Below are positions 34,168 through 44,777 of a DNA stretch of 64,000 nucleotides, one piece after another. Position 1 is the first letter of the stretch. Each line of letters opens with the position of its first letter. The notes below the pieces were generated by a model, which made no database searches, was not told the origin of the DNA, and saw only the letters and a list, made by a program, of their open reading frames with translations. Made by a program: the position numbers and the translations under genes. This DNA comes from Anaerolineae bacterium (lineage in GTDB: Bacteria > Chloroflexota > Anaerolineae > 4572-78 > J111): assembly GCA_023151115.1 (NCBI GenBank), contig JAKLJP010000001.1, positions 372,001-436,000 of the forward strand. The letters run 5' to 3'.

Positions 34168-35580
34168 ATGTTGCCAGATCGTATCGTCTTACAAGAGTTT
34201 TTCACCATAAATCGGCCTGTGCTTTTCTTTGTGTCTGGCCTAATTTTCTTCATGCTGGGGCTGGCCATCACTCTTCGCTCGCGACGACATAGCCGACTAG
34301 TTCTGGGACGGAGCCTGCACTGGTTTGCTCTTTTTGGCTTCCTCCTGGGTCTGTCTGAGTGGGGCGGTGTCTTTATCCCTATTCAAGCGACCTACCTGCC
34401 ACCTCACCTCGTCAACCTCTTCAGAGTGGTTCAACTGGGGCTGCTGGTCCTCTCCTTGGCCTGTCTGTTCCAATATGGCATTGATCTGTTGCGACCCCTG
34501 CCGCCTGCCTGGACCTGGTTGCGCTGGTTGCCGGTGACGTTGCTGTTCCTATGGTCACTAACCGTGGTGACCGGGCTGATCGTGACCCCCCTTACGCTCG
34601 TCGAGGGACTAAAGCATGCCGAGATCTGGGGCAGATATCTGTTCGGCTGGCCTGGCGCCCTCCTGGTCGCTTATAGCTTACGGCGTCGCACCTTCCGGCT
34701 TATCGCGCCCCTGGGCGAAACCCGGACCCTACGGACCCTCCGGTTGGTGGGGCTGGCTTTGATCGGTTTTGCACTTATGGGTGGGTTGGTGGTTCCTCCC
34801 GCTCCATTTCCCCCGGCTAACTGGCTCAACACGGCTTTATTCGAGACCTGGCTGGGCATCCCAGCCCAGGTTTTCCGCAGCCTCTTGGGGTTGATAATGG
34901 TCGTTGCCCTCAGCCGCGCCCTGGAGATTTTTGAGCTGGAACTTGATAGCCGGTTAAACGCGTTGGAGGAAGCTCACATTCTGGCCACTGAGCGCGAACA
35001 AATTGGCCGGGAGCTGCACGACCGAACTCTCCAGATGGCTTACGCCGCTGGCTTAATGGTAGATGCGGCCCGCCACGCCCTGCATCGCTGGGAAGATGAA
35101 GCGGTACATAACAGCCTGGATCAAGCTGAGCAGATTCTGGGCCGGGCTGTAACCGACATCCGCCAGTATATTACCAACTTGCAGACTCAGCCGACTGCTT
35201 TAAGCTTGGCTAATGGGTTAGCTCAATTGATCCACGAGAGTAGGCTAACCCCCATCGCCGAGGTGGAGATTGATTTGCCCGAGGATCGGCCGCTGGCCCC
35301 TCGCCAGATGAGCCATCTTCTAGCCATTGCCAGGGAAGCCCTGATCAACGTGGCCCATCACGCGCGGGCTGAGTGTGTCAAACTTGCCGTCCAGATGCGG
35401 GCAGATTATCTTTGCTTGAGTGTGAGCGACGATGGCGCTGGCTTTCCCCCGGATTATATGGTCGGTTACGGCCTGCGCAATATGCAAGAGCGAGCGCGGC
35501 TATTAGGCGGAAAATTGATCATCAAGAGTCGGCCAGGTCAGGGCACCCATCTGGAATTGATCATTCCTTGCGACCTATAA
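34168..35580 (+). CDS. membrane sensor histidine kinase (HisKA_3/NarX-LiaS type)
   Basis: 470-residue kinase. Residues ~15-250 hold about seven hydrophobic helices. A helical linker leads to EREQIGRELHDRTLQ, with the phospho-accepting His near residue 282, of the HisKA_3 type that partners LuxR-family response regulators. The ATPase domain has LAIAREALINVAHHA (N box), VSDDGAGFPPDYM (G1) and GYGLRNMQERARLLGG (G2). No response regulator gene is adjacent, so it is an orphan. The sensed signal could be a membrane-soluble or respiratory cue. It is divergent from the benzoyl-CoA cluster. Confidence 0.88.
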   Translation: MLPDRIVLQEFFTINRPVLFFVSGLIFFMLGLAITLRSRRHSRLVLGRSLHWFALFGFLLGLSEWGGVFIPIQATYLPPHLVNLFRVVQLGLLVLSLACLFQYGIDLLRPLPPAWTWLRWLPVTLLFLWSLTVVTGLIVTPLTLVEGLKHAEIWGRYLFGWPGALLVAYSLRRRTFRLIAPLGETRTLRTLRLVGLALIGFALMGGLVVPPAPFPPANWLNTALFETWLGIPAQVFRSLLGLIMVVALSRALEIFELELDSRLNALEEAHILATEREQIGRELHDRTLQMAYAAGLMVDAARHALHRWEDEAVHNSLDQAEQILGRAVTDIRQYITNLQTQPTALSLANGLAQLIHESRLTPIAEVEIDLPEDRPLAPRQMSHLLAIAREALINVAHHARAECVKLAVQMRADYLCLSVSDDGAGFPPDYMVGYGLRNMQERARLLGGKLIIKSRPGQGTHLELIIPCDL

Positions 35581-35633
35581 AAAGCTCCACAACACCAAAT
35601 TTTTATAGATTTGTCACGTAGGGTTGACCTGAT

Positions 35634-38600
35634 TTAAGGCAATTTGACGCCCCGATGTCCTGAGATCCTCAAGACGCTTCTAACCTTTTGGGTCAGATTA
35701 TTAACCGTAAAGGGTTTTTGCAGAAAGTTTACGCCCTCATCCAACACGCCATGATGGACAATGGCGTTATCCGTATAACCCGACATATACAAGACCTTGA
35801 TGCTAGGATAAATGGCCGCCACTTGGTGATACAGCGCTTTACCGTTCATGCCGGGCATAATGACATCGGTCAGCAGCAGGTGAATGGTTCCTTTATGTTC
35901 GGTGGCCAGTTGCAGGGCCTCGCTGGGGCCTTGGGCCTCGATAACCGAATAGCCGTGGGCGGCCAGGGTCTCGCACACCAACTGACGCACCATCTCTTCA
36001 TCTTCTACCACCAGAATGGTTTCTATTCCGTCTATAAAGGCGGGTTCTGATGCGGCTGTAACAAGATTGTGGCCAGGATTTTCTGCTTTGGGTAGATAGA
36101 TTTTGAAGGTGGCCCCATGGTCCGGTTCGCTGTAGACCCAGATACTGCCGCCATGCTGTTGGATAATGCCAAAGACGGTGGCCAGGCCCAAGCCCGTCCC
36201 TTTACTCTCTTCTTTGGTGGTAAAAAAGGGTTCAAAAATGCGTTCCTTTGTAGCGGCGTCCATGCCGTGCCCGGTATCGCTGACCGATAGCATGGCAAAA
36301 TAGCCAGGGATTTGCAACCCTGCGTATTTCTTCACATATTCTTCGTCCAGGTAAACGTTGGCTGTTTCTATGGTTAATTTGCCGCCCGTGGGCATAGCGT
36401 CGCGGGCATTGATGACCAAGTTTAGCAGCACCTGCTCAAGTTGTCCTTTGTCGGCCTTAACTTGATAAAGAGCTGGCTCCAAAAATATTTCTAACTCAAT
36501 ATCTTCCCCAATCAGCCGCCGAATCATCTCGCTGAAGTCCAGAATGACCGCATTAAGGCCTAAGACCCGCATTTCCAGCACTTGCTGGCGGCTAAAGGCC
36601 AAAATCTGGCGAACCAGACCTGCGGCCCGGTCGGCCGCTTTTCTTATTCGCATTAAATCGGCGTAGAGATCGTCATCCGGGGGCAGTTTTAGTAGACCCA
36701 ATTCGGCATAGCCGATGATAGGCAGCAGGATGTTGTTGAAATCGTGGGCAATGCCCCCGGCCAAGCGGCCAATAGCCTCCATCTTTTGGGCCTGCAGCAA
36801 GCGAGCTTCCAGTTGTTTACGTTCGGTGATATTTCTCTGAATAGCCAGAAAGCCGGCGATGCGGCCGCGGTCATCCAGAAAAGGGCTAACCGTCTCTTCG
36901 ATGAAGATTAAGCGGCCGTCCTTTGATTTGTTGATAACCTCGCCGCGAAACAACTCACCGCGCAATATTGTTTCCCAAAACTGCTCATAAACTTCCTGGC
37001 TCTGTCGGCCACTCTTCAAGATGCGCGGCGTTACTTTACCAACCACCTCTTCCTGGCCGTACCCGTACAAAGCGGTGAATTGCGCATTGATCGAAGTGAT
37101 AAGGCCCTCTTTATCGGTCATAAAGACAATATCGCCGGAAGCATTGACCGCCACAGAAAGGTCTTGCAGCAATTTTTCAGCCTGCTTACCTTCGGTGATG
37201 TCTTCAAGAAAGCCCTGGATAAATTCCGGGTTCCCCTCCCGGTCGCGGATGAGCACGCTCGAATCGCGCACCCAAACTACGCGGCCGTCGCGGGCAATCA
37301 GGCGGTATTCTGCCATGGCCCGGCCCTGTTCCAATGTCTCCTGGATGGTGCGGACGGCGCGTTGGTAGTCCTGCGGGTCAATCTGTTTATGCCATAAGGT
37401 CGGGTTTTCTGTGTAGACGGAGGGTGGGTAACCAAGCAAGGTTTCGATTTGCGGGCTGATGTAGTAGCAACTGCCGTTTTCGTCGGCCTTATCCACGTAC
37501 ACTACGGCCGGGGTATTCTCCACCAGGGCGCGGTACTTGGCTTCTGCCTGTCGTATGGATTCTTCTGCCTGTTTGCGTTGAAACGCTGTTCCCAACTGCG
37601 CGGCAACGGCGGAGACAAGGGTCATCATCCTCCGGTCTTCTGGCCACGTTCCTTGCAGGAAAAAGCCCATCACGGCTACAACGGTATTGTTGGCCAAAAT
37701 AGGGATACCTATAGCTGACTTGATCCCGGCCTCTTTGGCCGAAAGGGCGCGTAGAAAATTGGCGTCTGTGGTTACGTCAGGAACCCACATCGGGCTCCCC
37801 AACGTCCAAACTCGACCGGGGAGTCCGATGCCAAACGCAACCACAAAACCCTCGCTGATACGGCGAAAACTTTCCACTTCCCCGACTCTACAGTAGTAAG
37901 GTGAAGCAAGTTCAAGGCGGTCGCCGGCAGGCGAAGGAAGCCATGCTTCACCATAGTCCCACTCTGTGGCTTCACATACCATCGTCAGAGCGAGAGTCAG
38001 GGCGGAGTCAAAGGTTTCGGCTTCGGCCAAAACTTTGGTCAAGGTCAGCAACAGCCGGTTTTCCTCTTCCGACCGCTTGCGCTCGGTAATATCAATCCCC
38101 ATGCCAAGCAGGCAGGGTTTTCCATCCAGCAGAAACAACGTTCCGGTGAAAAAGTAAGGGGTTGGGGTTTGGTCTTTGGAGATAAAGGTGGCCTCGGCCG
38201 TGGCCTGGCCGGTTAAGAACACCTGCCCGATTCGCTCTGCAATAAGACTTTTGTCCGGCTCCCTAAAGAAATCCAGGGGCGACATGCGGGCAATTTCCTG
38301 GCTGGAGTAGCCGGAGACGGTTTCAAAGTTTTTGTTCCAGCGGATAAACTTGCTCTGTTCATCAAAAAGATAGAAAATACCTGGCAGGCTGTCAATGAGA
38401 GTATGGTTGAAATCTTTTTCCTGCCGCAGGGCGTCTTCCACCTGCTTGCGCTCGGTGATGTCGCGGTAATTGACCACCACCGCCTGTACGTTGGGGTCGG
38501 CCAGCAGGTTGGCCCCGGTCACTTCCAGCCAACGCCAACTGCCATCCTTGCGGCGCGAGCGTAACTGGATGCTCACGTCCGCCCCTGGTTCTTGGATCAG

Positions 38601-40136
38601 GCCGGCAAAAAGACGTCTGATATGATCAAGGTCGTCGGGGTGGATTAAATCGAGTCCGCTCCGGCCAATTCGTTCCTCGGCGGAATAGCCCGTGAGGCGC
38701 AGGCCCGAGGGGCTTTGGTAAATAATATCGCCGGTGGCATTCAGCAAGACGATGACGTCCATGCTTTTTTCAATCAAGGTCCGAAAGCGCTGCTGGCTGG
38801 CAACTATCTTTTCCTCGGCCTGCCTGCGTGCGGTAATTTCGGCGGCCATACGCTCCAGGCTCTGGGTTAATTGGACGGCCATCGTATTGAAGGACTGTGA
38901 TAGCTCGTTAATCTCTTTAATATGGTCAAAACGCAGCGGCTGCGTCCATGCCCCCCCGGCCAGCAATTTGGCGGCATGGTTCAGGTTCAACAGGGGTTGC
39001 GACACCCACCGAGCGGTGATGATGCCGGCCGTAAGAACCGCCGCCAGCACGATTACAATGAGCCAAACGGTGTTGCGGTTATTGGCATGTAGAGGGGCCA
39101 TAAAATCGGCTTCAGGAATGAGCACCACCACCAACCAGTCCAGGTTTGGCTCCCGGTAAAAGGGGATAACCTGGGCCAGATAGCGGCGGCCGTTTAGCTC
39201 AAAGGTAAAGTTCTGCCGGCTTTTGATGGCTGCCAGGTTGCCGAATTGGACCGCTAGTTGAGCTGCGCCTTGTTGAATCAGGGGCGCGTTGCTGGCGGCA
39301 GCCAAAAAACGTTGGGATGATTGGCTCTTTTCGGCAACGGTCAAGAGAGAGTCGCCGGTTGAAGCGGCTACCAGTAGGCCGGAACGTTCCACAATAAAGA
39401 TCTCTCCGCCTTTATCGGCGGTTAAACTTTGCAAAAAGGCGTTGAGATGGGAGAGGAAGATGTCGCTGGAGACCACGCCCAGCAATTCCCCATAGGTATC
39501 ATAAACCGGGCGGCTGGCGGCCAGGGCCAGATCCTGCCCGGTAGCCAGAATGTAAATATCGCTCCAGGCGGGTTGGCCGCTTGCCAGGGCGCGGGCGTAC
39601 CAGGGGTGGGCACGCGCGTCGAAATCGGGGATGGTGGTTAACAGGTTGGCCCGGTTACCCCGTTCATCGGCGGCGTATTTTCTAAAGGGGCCGGCGGCAA
39701 AGCCATCGGTGGCAGCGATATACAAAAGGCCGCCAGCGCCCTCACGCCCGGCGTCTACCAGACCGCCTTGCGGGTTGCCAAAATAAATACTGCTGACGTT
39801 CTCAAAAAGCTGAAGCTGCTGCCAGAAGTAACGCTCCAAAGCGGCGGAGTCGCCGGGGTTTATCAGCCCATCTTGGATAGCATTGGCGTTAATCTGGTTG
39901 AGCAGGTGGAGTGTTTCCAAAAAGGTTTCCAGTTCCTGCTTGACTTGGACGGCAATTTCGCGCTGTAGCTGGGTGGTTACTTCATTAACAGCCTGCTGCC
40001 CGTTACGAAAGGAGAGATAGCCGGTTGAGCCAACGGCCAGAGCTGTTAGCAATGCAAAGGGCACAAGCAGGACAATAAGCAAAGGGACATTCTTAAATTT
40101 GAATGGAAAGTTGTCTTTAAGGTGAGCCGGAAGCAT
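35634..40136 (-). CDS. hybrid sensor histidine kinase: dCache-HAMP-PAS-PAS-GAF-PAS-PAS-HisKA-HATPase-REC
   Basis: 1500-residue membrane sensor. A first helix (~18-40) and second (~350-373) bracket an extracytoplasmic double-Cache-like region ([33 protein letters not shown]). A HAMP domain (~375-430) follows, then PAS (~445-570), PAS (~578-690), GAF (~692-850), PAS (~865-985) and PAS (~990-1110). HisKA comes next, with [18 protein letters not shown] near 1115; the ATPase domain has [19 protein letters not shown] and [12 protein letters not shown]; the receiver (~1372-1480) has [13 protein letters not shown] with the phospho-accepting Asp. It lacks an output domain, so it must pass phosphate on. 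No ribosome-binding site is clear before the ATG. Confidence 0.92.
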   Translation of the reverse strand: MLPAHLKDNFPFKFKNVPLLIVLLVPFALLTALAVGSTGYLSFRNGQQAVNEVTTQLQREIAVQVKQELETFLETLHLLNQINANAIQDGLINPGDSAALERYFWQQLQLFENVSSIYFGNPQGGLVDAGREGAGGLLYIAATDGFAAGPFRKYAADERGNRANLLTTIPDFDARAHPWYARALASGQPAWSDIYILATGQDLALAASRPVYDTYGELLGVVSSDIFLSHLNAFLQSLTADKGGEIFIVERSGLLVAASTGDSLLTVAEKSQSSQRFLAAASNAPLIQQGAAQLAVQFGNLAAIKSRQNFTFELNGRRYLAQVIPFYREPNLDWLVVVLIPEADFMAPLHANNRNTVWLIVIVLAAVLTAGIITARWVSQPLLNLNHAAKLLAGGAWTQPLRFDHIKEINELSQSFNTMAVQLTQSLERMAAEITARRQAEEKIVASQQRFRTLIEKSMDVIVLLNATGDIIYQSPSGLRLTGYSAEERIGRSGLDLIHPDDLDHIRRLFAGLIQEPGADVSIQLRSRRKDGSWRWLEVTGANLLADPNVQAVVVNYRDITERKQVEDALRQEKDFNHTLIDSLPGIFYLFDEQSKFIRWNKNFETVSGYSSQEIARMSPLDFFREPDKSLIAERIGQVFLTGQATAEATFISKDQTPTPYFFTGTLFLLDGKPCLLGMGIDITERKRSEEENRLLLTLTKVLAEAETFDSALTLALTMVCEATEWDYGEAWLPSPAGDRLELASPYYCRVGEVESFRRISEGFVVAFGIGLPGRVWTLGSPMWVPDVTTDANFLRALSAKEAGIKSAIGIPILANNTVVAVMGFFLQGTWPEDRRMMTLVSAVAAQLGTAFQRKQAEESIRQAEAKYRALVENTPAVVYVDKADENGSCYYISPQIETLLGYPPSVYTENPTLWHKQIDPQDYQRAVRTIQETLEQGRAMAEYRLIARDGRVVWVRDSSVLIRDREGNPEFIQGFLEDITEGKQAEKLLQDLSVAVNASGDIVFMTDKEGLITSINAQFTALYGYGQEEVVGKVTPRILKSGRQSQEVYEQFWETILRGELFRGEVINKSKDGRLIFIEETVSPFLDDRGRIAGFLAIQRNITERKQLEARLLQAQKMEAIGRLAGGIAHDFNNILLPIIGYAELGLLKLPPDDDLYADLMRIRKAADRAAGLVRQILAFSRQQVLEMRVLGLNAVILDFSEMIRRLIGEDIELEIFLEPALYQVKADKGQLEQVLLNLVINARDAMPTGGKLTIETANVYLDEEYVKKYAGLQIPGYFAMLSVSDTGHGMDAATKERIFEPFFTTKEESKGTGLGLATVFGIIQQHGGSIWVYSEPDHGATFKIYLPKAENPGHNLVTAASEPAFIDGIETILVVEDEEMVRQLVCETLAAHGYSVIEAQGPSEALQLATEHKGTIHLLLTDVIMPGMNGKALYHQVAAIYPSIKVLYMSGYTDNAIVHHGVLDEGVNFLQKPFTVNNLTQKVRSVLRISGHRGVKLP

Positions 40137-40349
40137 AATAGCTTATTATATCATAACCGGCGCATAATTTTGGATTATCAGGAAGATATTTTGCGGGACG
40201 GGAAATCACGATTATTCATCTTGGTGCTGAAGAACCTGTGGTGATGATGTAGCCATTGTGGGTTTACTGACCACCCTCGGTCGAACGAATTAGTTGTTTG
40301 AGAAGGGGAACCCAATATTCCGAGGATGGGGTATATTAAATTGGGTCAA

Positions 40350-41432
40350 ATGAACCAACTCTTTAACTTCCACCTTCAAACGTCAAACAAGCTTCTGAGC
40401 CGGTGGTTATTTAGCTTATGCTTTTTGATTGCTCTGATGGTAATTCTGGGTGGTTTTGTGCGCTTGACCCGTTCAGGACTTTCGATTGTGGAATGGCAGG
40501 TTATCACCGGGGTGGTACCGCCCCTTAGCGAAGCGGCCTGGCAGGCAGCCTTCGTCAAGTACCAACAAACGCCTGAGTATCGCCATATCAATCACACCAT
40601 GACTCTCCCGGAGTACAAGTTCATCTACTACGTTGAATATTCCCATCGTCTGCTGGGCCGATTGACCGGGTTGATGCTGGTCATTCCCCTCACTATTTTT
40701 CTTATCGGCAAAACCATCTCCCGTCGAGAAGGTCCGCTTTATCTGGGCCTGGGCTTGCTCTTTGCCTTGCAGGGAGTGATGGGTTGGTATATGGTCAAGA
40801 GTGGCCTCGTTGACCAACCTGCGGTCAGTCATTATCGCCTAACGGCTCACTTGCTGCTGGCCTTGCTTTTATTTGGTCTCTGCTTCTGGCTCGCTTTGAG
40901 CAAGGCCAGCCAAATTTTGACCTTAAACCAAATGCCCGGACGCCCCACGATTTTCAAGCTGTCACTGGGTTTGGCGGTGGTCTTGGTTATTCAGATCACC
41001 TACGGTGGCTTAATGGCTGGTTTGAAAGCCGGCTATATCTCAGACACATTTCCATTGATGTTTGGTTATCTGGTTCCGCCGGGCCTGCTGTCATCCTTTT
41101 ACCCCTGGCCGGCAAACCTGGTAGCTAACCCGGTCACAGTTCATTTTGTGCATCGCTGGCTGGCCTTCATGGTTTTAGCCCTGGCCGGCTTTCTTTTTTA
41201 TCAGGTCAGAAACAGGAGGTATGGCCGTAGATTACAATTGACCGTCCTGACCTTTTTGGCACTGGGTGCGGTGCAGATACTATTGGGTCTGGGGGTGATT
41301 ACCTGGCACGTCCCCCTGGCTCTGGCCTTAGCCCATCAGGCGGTGGCGCTGGGCTTATTTGCGCTGGCCTTACTTATCAGTTACCTGTCACGCTTGTCTC
41401 AGCTAAAAATTCTAAAAACGGCAGACCCGTGA
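40350..41432 (+). CDS. ctaA: heme A synthase, COX15/CtaA family
   Basis: About eight hydrophobic helices in ~360 residues. Heme-binding histidines are found in the family blocks YRHINHTMTLPEYKFIYYVE, YSHRLLGRLTGLML, HYRLTAHLLLALLL and HFVHRWLAFMVLA plus LALAHQAVALGLF. It oxidises heme O to heme A for cytochrome c oxidase, so the organism can probably respire oxygen. The block LTRSGLSIVEWQ is typical of the Cox15 branch. ATG 40326 is also possible but its GAGG abuts the start; ATG 40350 is preferred with modest confidence. No ctaB or oxidase genes are next to it. Confidence 0.9.
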   Translation: MNQLFNFHLQTSNKLLSRWLFSLCFLIALMVILGGFVRLTRSGLSIVEWQVITGVVPPLSEAAWQAAFVKYQQTPEYRHINHTMTLPEYKFIYYVEYSHRLLGRLTGLMLVIPLTIFLIGKTISRREGPLYLGLGLLFALQGVMGWYMVKSGLVDQPAVSHYRLTAHLLLALLLFGLCFWLALSKASQILTLNQMPGRPTIFKLSLGLAVVLVIQITYGGLMAGLKAGYISDTFPLMFGYLVPPGLLSSFYPWPANLVANPVTVHFVHRWLAFMVLALAGFLFYQVRNRRYGRRLQLTVLTFLALGAVQILLGLGVITWHVPLALALAHQAVALGLFALALLISYLSRLSQLKILKTADP

Positions 41433-41456
41433 TGGTAATTTTAGGCGGTTTTGCCC

Positions 41457-41891
41457 TTACTTTCGCCGCTGATAACCGATGACCAACAGCGATACTGTTG
41501 CTACGGCTGCCACCACGTGCAAAAATGCGGCTACGGTACTGGCCAGGATAGTTTTGTAAGGAACGGGCACAGCATAGTCCGGGATGAAGCTGATCAGCAG
41601 CACGACGACAGAAATGATGATAAAGACACGAACCGGCCGAGCCGTATGCCCGTCCAACCAGGCAAAAAGGGCTGTCGCCACAACGGTTGGGACAAGCGTA
41701 AAAATAGCCGAACGGAAATAGTTATCCAGCGGGGCAAACAGGGCAATCTCCGGCCAAATAGAAATAGATAGGGCTTGCACCACCAGGACGGCTATGATAC
41801 TGGCTGCGGCTGCCAGAAAGCCTCTTTTCACCCAATCGCTGCTTGTCATAGCCTCATGGGGGCGAACATTAATGTTAGCTTGATTTCTCAT
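41457..41891 (-). CDS. small four-helix membrane protein (DUF6069-like)
   Basis: 144 residues with four hydrophobic helices: FLAAAASIIAVLVVQAL, SAIFTLVPTVVATALFAWL, VFIIISVVVLLISFIPD and a last one through HVVAAVATVSLLVIGY. AGGAGAA lies 6 bp before the ATG. The pattern resembles the DUF6069 group of uncharacterised membrane proteins. It is convergent with ctaA (24 bp gap). Function is unknown. Confidence 0.75.
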   Translation of the reverse strand: MRNQANINVRPHEAMTSSDWVKRGFLAAAASIIAVLVVQALSISIWPEIALFAPLDNYFRSAIFTLVPTVVATALFAWLDGHTARPVRVFIIISVVVLLISFIPDYAVPVPYKTILASTVAAFLHVVAAVATVSLLVIGYQRRK

Positions 41892-41968
41892 AGAACTTTC
41901 TCCTGTGGTATGGGTGATGATTACTCACACTACAATATGCCTCAGATGAGCAGCCGGAAAAACTCACC

Positions 41969-42925
41969 TCAACTGGGAACCTCAAGGAATGACTCGCGGA
42001 CAAGGCAAACTCTCTCGCCCTCTCTTTTAACCCCACCAGCAAGCAGCCACAGGGCGATAAGACCGAGAAAGGCCTGGGTGCTGAGCTGCGGCGCATAGCT
42101 GCCAGCAGCGAGCAACAGGATGACCCAACCGGCCGGCTCCTTCCGGCGCAGCGCTGCGGCCGCCGTCACGCCGGCTAACCAGAGACTCAGGGTGTACAGC
42201 GGCCAGGGCAGGTAGAGGGTCAGGCCGGTAGACCAGACCGCCAGGGTTCCGGTCAGGGCCGGGTTGGCCAGGTATAGCCCGGTGAAGGCCACGGCTGGTC
42301 CGGCGGCCATAAACATCTCCCGGCGCGACGCCCCTCGCCCGTAGGCATACCATAAGCTCCCCGCGCTAGCAACCACCAGTAGTTCCCCCAGGTTAAAGAG
42401 GGTTTCAGTTAAGGGCGGCGGGCCAGACCAGCCCCAGGCAGTGTACCAGGCGGGCAGGAGTTGGTACAAGCGCCCCAGCAGCAGGGCCAGAGCCGGGAGC
42501 AGCAGCCCGATGTGCCGGCTCCGGGCGGCGATAATAACCACAGCGACTACCCCCAACCCCAGGTTAGCGACCATCCCCCAGCCGGCCGGCGCGACCCACA
42601 GAAACATCAGGCTGAAGCCGACCTGGCTCAGCAAGATGAGCGATAGTCCAACTCCCAGGACAGACCTGGTCGCTGTGTCCGGGGAAAAGCTGTCAGACTG
42701 ATGGCCAGTTTGCCATTCGCGCCAGGCTATCCAGCCCAGCATGCCCAGTCCCAGCAGGCCGGTCAGGGTGGTCGCCAGTTGCCCGGCCAGGATGAGCGCC
42801 TCATAAAGTACCAGCACTGGCGGCGGCTTGGGTATGAAGATGGCGGCGCGGGTCAAGGTCCGGGCGATCAGCCAATCGGCTACGGCGGCCAGGGCCAGCC
42901 AGCGCAGCAGTCCGTCTCCTCTCAT
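41969..42925 (-). CDS. polytopic membrane protein of the NXR-like operon
   Basis: 318 residues from ATG 42925, which overlaps the upstream heme-protein stop (ATGA), so the 385-residue longer frame is not used. It has ~9-10 hydrophobic helices with short loops, for example LRWLALAAVADWLIARTL and LLGLGMLGWIAWREWQ. Few histidines lie in the helices, so it does not look like a diheme cytochrome b (NarI). I do not recognise the family. Translational coupling to the gamma subunit suggests a membrane anchor, a quinone-side partner or an assembly factor of the complex. Confidence 0.75.
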   Translation of the reverse strand: MRGDGLLRWLALAAVADWLIARTLTRAAIFIPKPPPVLVLYEALILAGQLATTLTGLLGLGMLGWIAWREWQTGHQSDSFSPDTATRSVLGVGLSLILLSQVGFSLMFLWVAPAGWGMVANLGLGVVAVVIIAARSRHIGLLLPALALLLGRLYQLLPAWYTAWGWSGPPPLTETLFNLGELLVVASAGSLWYAYGRGASRREMFMAAGPAVAFTGLYLANPALTGTLAVWSTGLTLYLPWPLYTLSLWLAGVTAAAALRRKEPAGWVILLLAAGSYAPQLSTQAFLGLIALWLLAGGVKREGERVCLVRESFLEVPS

Positions 42926-43989
42926 TGCTGCTCTGATAGTTTTGAAAGCAGGATCAGCACCAGTAACAGAACCAGGCTGCCGACAACGATGCTGATGAGA
43001 CTCAAAGTCATGATCTGGGTGACCGGGAGCGTACTGCCCGTTGCGGCCGCGGCAGCCGGAGCGGCGCTGGCCGCGGGTGCCTGGGTGCCTGGAGCAGCGG
43101 CCCCGCCCAATTGCAACGAGACCCACTGCGAGGTAGATTTCTGCCCGTTGCGCTCGCCATTGGCCCCATCCCAGGCGGCAAAGGCAATCGAGTAGACCTG
43201 ATTGGCGGTAAAACTGACGTCCTCGGCTTCGGTTGAGGTTAGATCGCGGCTAAAGATGACCCGCCATTTGCCATCGGCCCAGGCTCCGTAGCCCTGCACA
43301 TTTTGGCCGCCCGCCCCCTGGCTGGTCAGCGTCCCAAAACCCCCGGCGATCAGGTCTTCCACCGGCGACTCATGGCCGGTGCTGGCAAACAAATTATCCG
43401 CGGCCATGGCCGGGACGTAGTTTACATCGGTGTAATCGCCGGGGCCGGCGGCGATGCCTTTGTCCGGTTCGGCAAAGGCGTAGTAGTCGGCGTACATATT
43501 GGGGTAGGCAGTCTCCAAATCTTGGCGCGTGTCCAGATCGGCCTGCCAATCGGCCTTCCAGTGCCAGATGTTCACGTCTCCACCCAACTGGCCCATACAG
43601 TAGAAGGGCGGACCTTCGGCCAGGGGGAACTGCACGGCCACGGCGTCCCGAAAATCCTGCACCCGGACCATGCTGTCGTTTTGGGTTTCGTCGGCCCACT
43701 CAACCAGCAAAGCCAACTGCCGGTCGTTGTGCAGCGCCCGGGTGGTCAGCACCTTGATCCTGGTTTCCGGTAGCATGGGCCGGGCCACGACCTGGGCGCT
43801 CAGGGGCACTTCGATGGCTGTGGCCTGCTGCCAGAGGGGGGAGTCCAGGTCGGTGGTTGGCAGCTCTTCCGCCACCCGCGCCGCCATCACGGTGACCCCT
43901 TGCGAACTGGCCAGGGGAATCTTAAAAAAAGTGAGCGCCGCAGCCAGGATAAAAATGAAAGCAACAAAGACTCTGTAGGATGTGATCAT
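42922..43989 (-). CDS. ethylbenzene-dehydrogenase-related heme b gamma subunit (NxrC/DdhC/EbdC type)
   Basis: 355 residues. A Sec-type signal (~1-30) is followed by an EB_dh domain: ELPTTDLDSPLWQQATAIEV, ALHNDRQLALLVEWADETQN, FRDAVAVQFPL and WRVIFSRDLTSTEAEDVSF. After an Ala/Pro linker there is one C-terminal helix (LISIVVGSLVLLLVLILL), so it is anchored with the domain outside the cytoplasm. Members carry one heme b and connect the beta FeS subunit of exported type II DMSO-reductase enzymes to the respiratory chain. GGAGG precedes the ATG by 6 bp. Confidence 0.85.
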   Translation of the reverse strand: MITSYRVFVAFIFILAAALTFFKIPLASSQGVTVMAARVAEELPTTDLDSPLWQQATAIEVPLSAQVVARPMLPETRIKVLTTRALHNDRQLALLVEWADETQNDSMVRVQDFRDAVAVQFPLAEGPPFYCMGQLGGDVNIWHWKADWQADLDTRQDLETAYPNMYADYYAFAEPDKGIAAGPGDYTDVNYVPAMAADNLFASTGHESPVEDLIAGGFGTLTSQGAGGQNVQGYGAWADGKWRVIFSRDLTSTEAEDVSFTANQVYSIAFAAWDGANGERNGQKSTSQWVSLQLGGAAAPGTQAPAASAAPAAAAATGSTLPVTQIMTLSLISIVVGSLVLLLVLILLSKLSEQQ

Positions 43990-44021
43990 TCAATGCCTCC
44001 AATCCCAATAGGGGGTCAATC

Positions 44022-44705
44022 TTACCGGCTTAACTCGGCGGCGGGGCAGCTTGAGCAGGAGAAATCCGGGTCAAAGGGGGTATGCTGCATCTGGCCGACC
44101 GGCTGCTCCTCAAGTTCCACTCCCAGGCGGGCGGCGTCGGCCTTGACAAAGGCCACTGCAAAGCGGCCCAAAGCCAGGTACGCGCCCTCCGGGGCATTCA
44201 GGGCCAGGCTGTGGGCAAACAGGCCCAGCCAGCGCCCCAGGTGATCCTGTAAAAATTTACGCTGGGCCTCCTGACAAATTTCGGCCTGCTCAACCAGCTC
44301 CTGCCCCACTGCATAAGCCTCTTTGAGCGCCAAAACCTGCATAAACTCCAACTCCACAGCCAGGTGATCCGGCCGCTCACGTACCGCGCCGCCAACCTCA
44401 AAGCCAAAGGCGCGGTAAAAGCCGCTCAGATCGGCCAGCTCCTGGCTCTGGCGAAACTCATGGGGCAGCCCGTACTCGGTCTCGTAGCAGAGCGAGCCGG
44501 TCAGCCCAAAGGTGCGGCGATAGGCGGTCTGCAGGGCGGACAGTTCGGTCTGTGCGACGAATGGGCCGGTCAGACCCATCTCCAGGCCGGCCACAATTTC
44601 GGCCAGCACCGGCGCATCGGTGGTCCAATTTTCCTGGGGATAGAGAAACGCCCCGGCCAGAAAGCTGTAAACCTGGGCGCGACAAATGATAGTGTTGATG
44701 TCCAT
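44022..44705 (-). CDS. TorD/DmsD/NarJ-type molybdoenzyme assembly chaperone
   Basis: 227 residues from ATG 44705 ([20 protein letters not shown]), with AGAGAGG upstream; the longer frame crosses a repeat. The all-helical TorD-like pattern includes [60 protein letters not shown] and [14 protein letters not shown]. It should bind the signal region of the apo-alpha subunit and hold it until molybdenum cofactor insertion. It sits between the beta and gamma genes. The C-terminal [12 protein letters not shown] carries a C-x-x-C pair. Confidence 0.88.
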   Translation of the reverse strand: MDINTIICRAQVYSFLAGAFLYPQENWTTDAPVLAEIVAGLEMGLTGPFVAQTELSALQTAYRRTFGLTGSLCYETEYGLPHEFRQSQELADLSGFYRAFGFEVGGAVRERPDHLAVELEFMQVLALKEAYAVGQELVEQAEICQEAQRKFLQDHLGRWLGLFAHSLALNAPEGAYLALGRFAVAFVKADAARLGVELEEQPVGQMQHTPFDPDFSCSSCPAAELSR

Positions 44706-44719
44706 TGATGGAACCTCTC

Positions 44720-44776
44720 TGATGCGTGATACGTGATGCGTAGAGAGTCTACATCCCTCACGTTTCACGTTTCACC
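44720..44776. repeat. GTGATGCGTGA / CACGTTTCACG word repeat
   Basis: GATGCGTGATACGTGATGCG and CCCTCACGTTTCACGTTTCA fill the gap between the beta subunit and chaperone genes. A related element lies at 46086-46143 before the beta subunit gene. Confidence 0.55.
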
Positions 44777-44777
44777 C

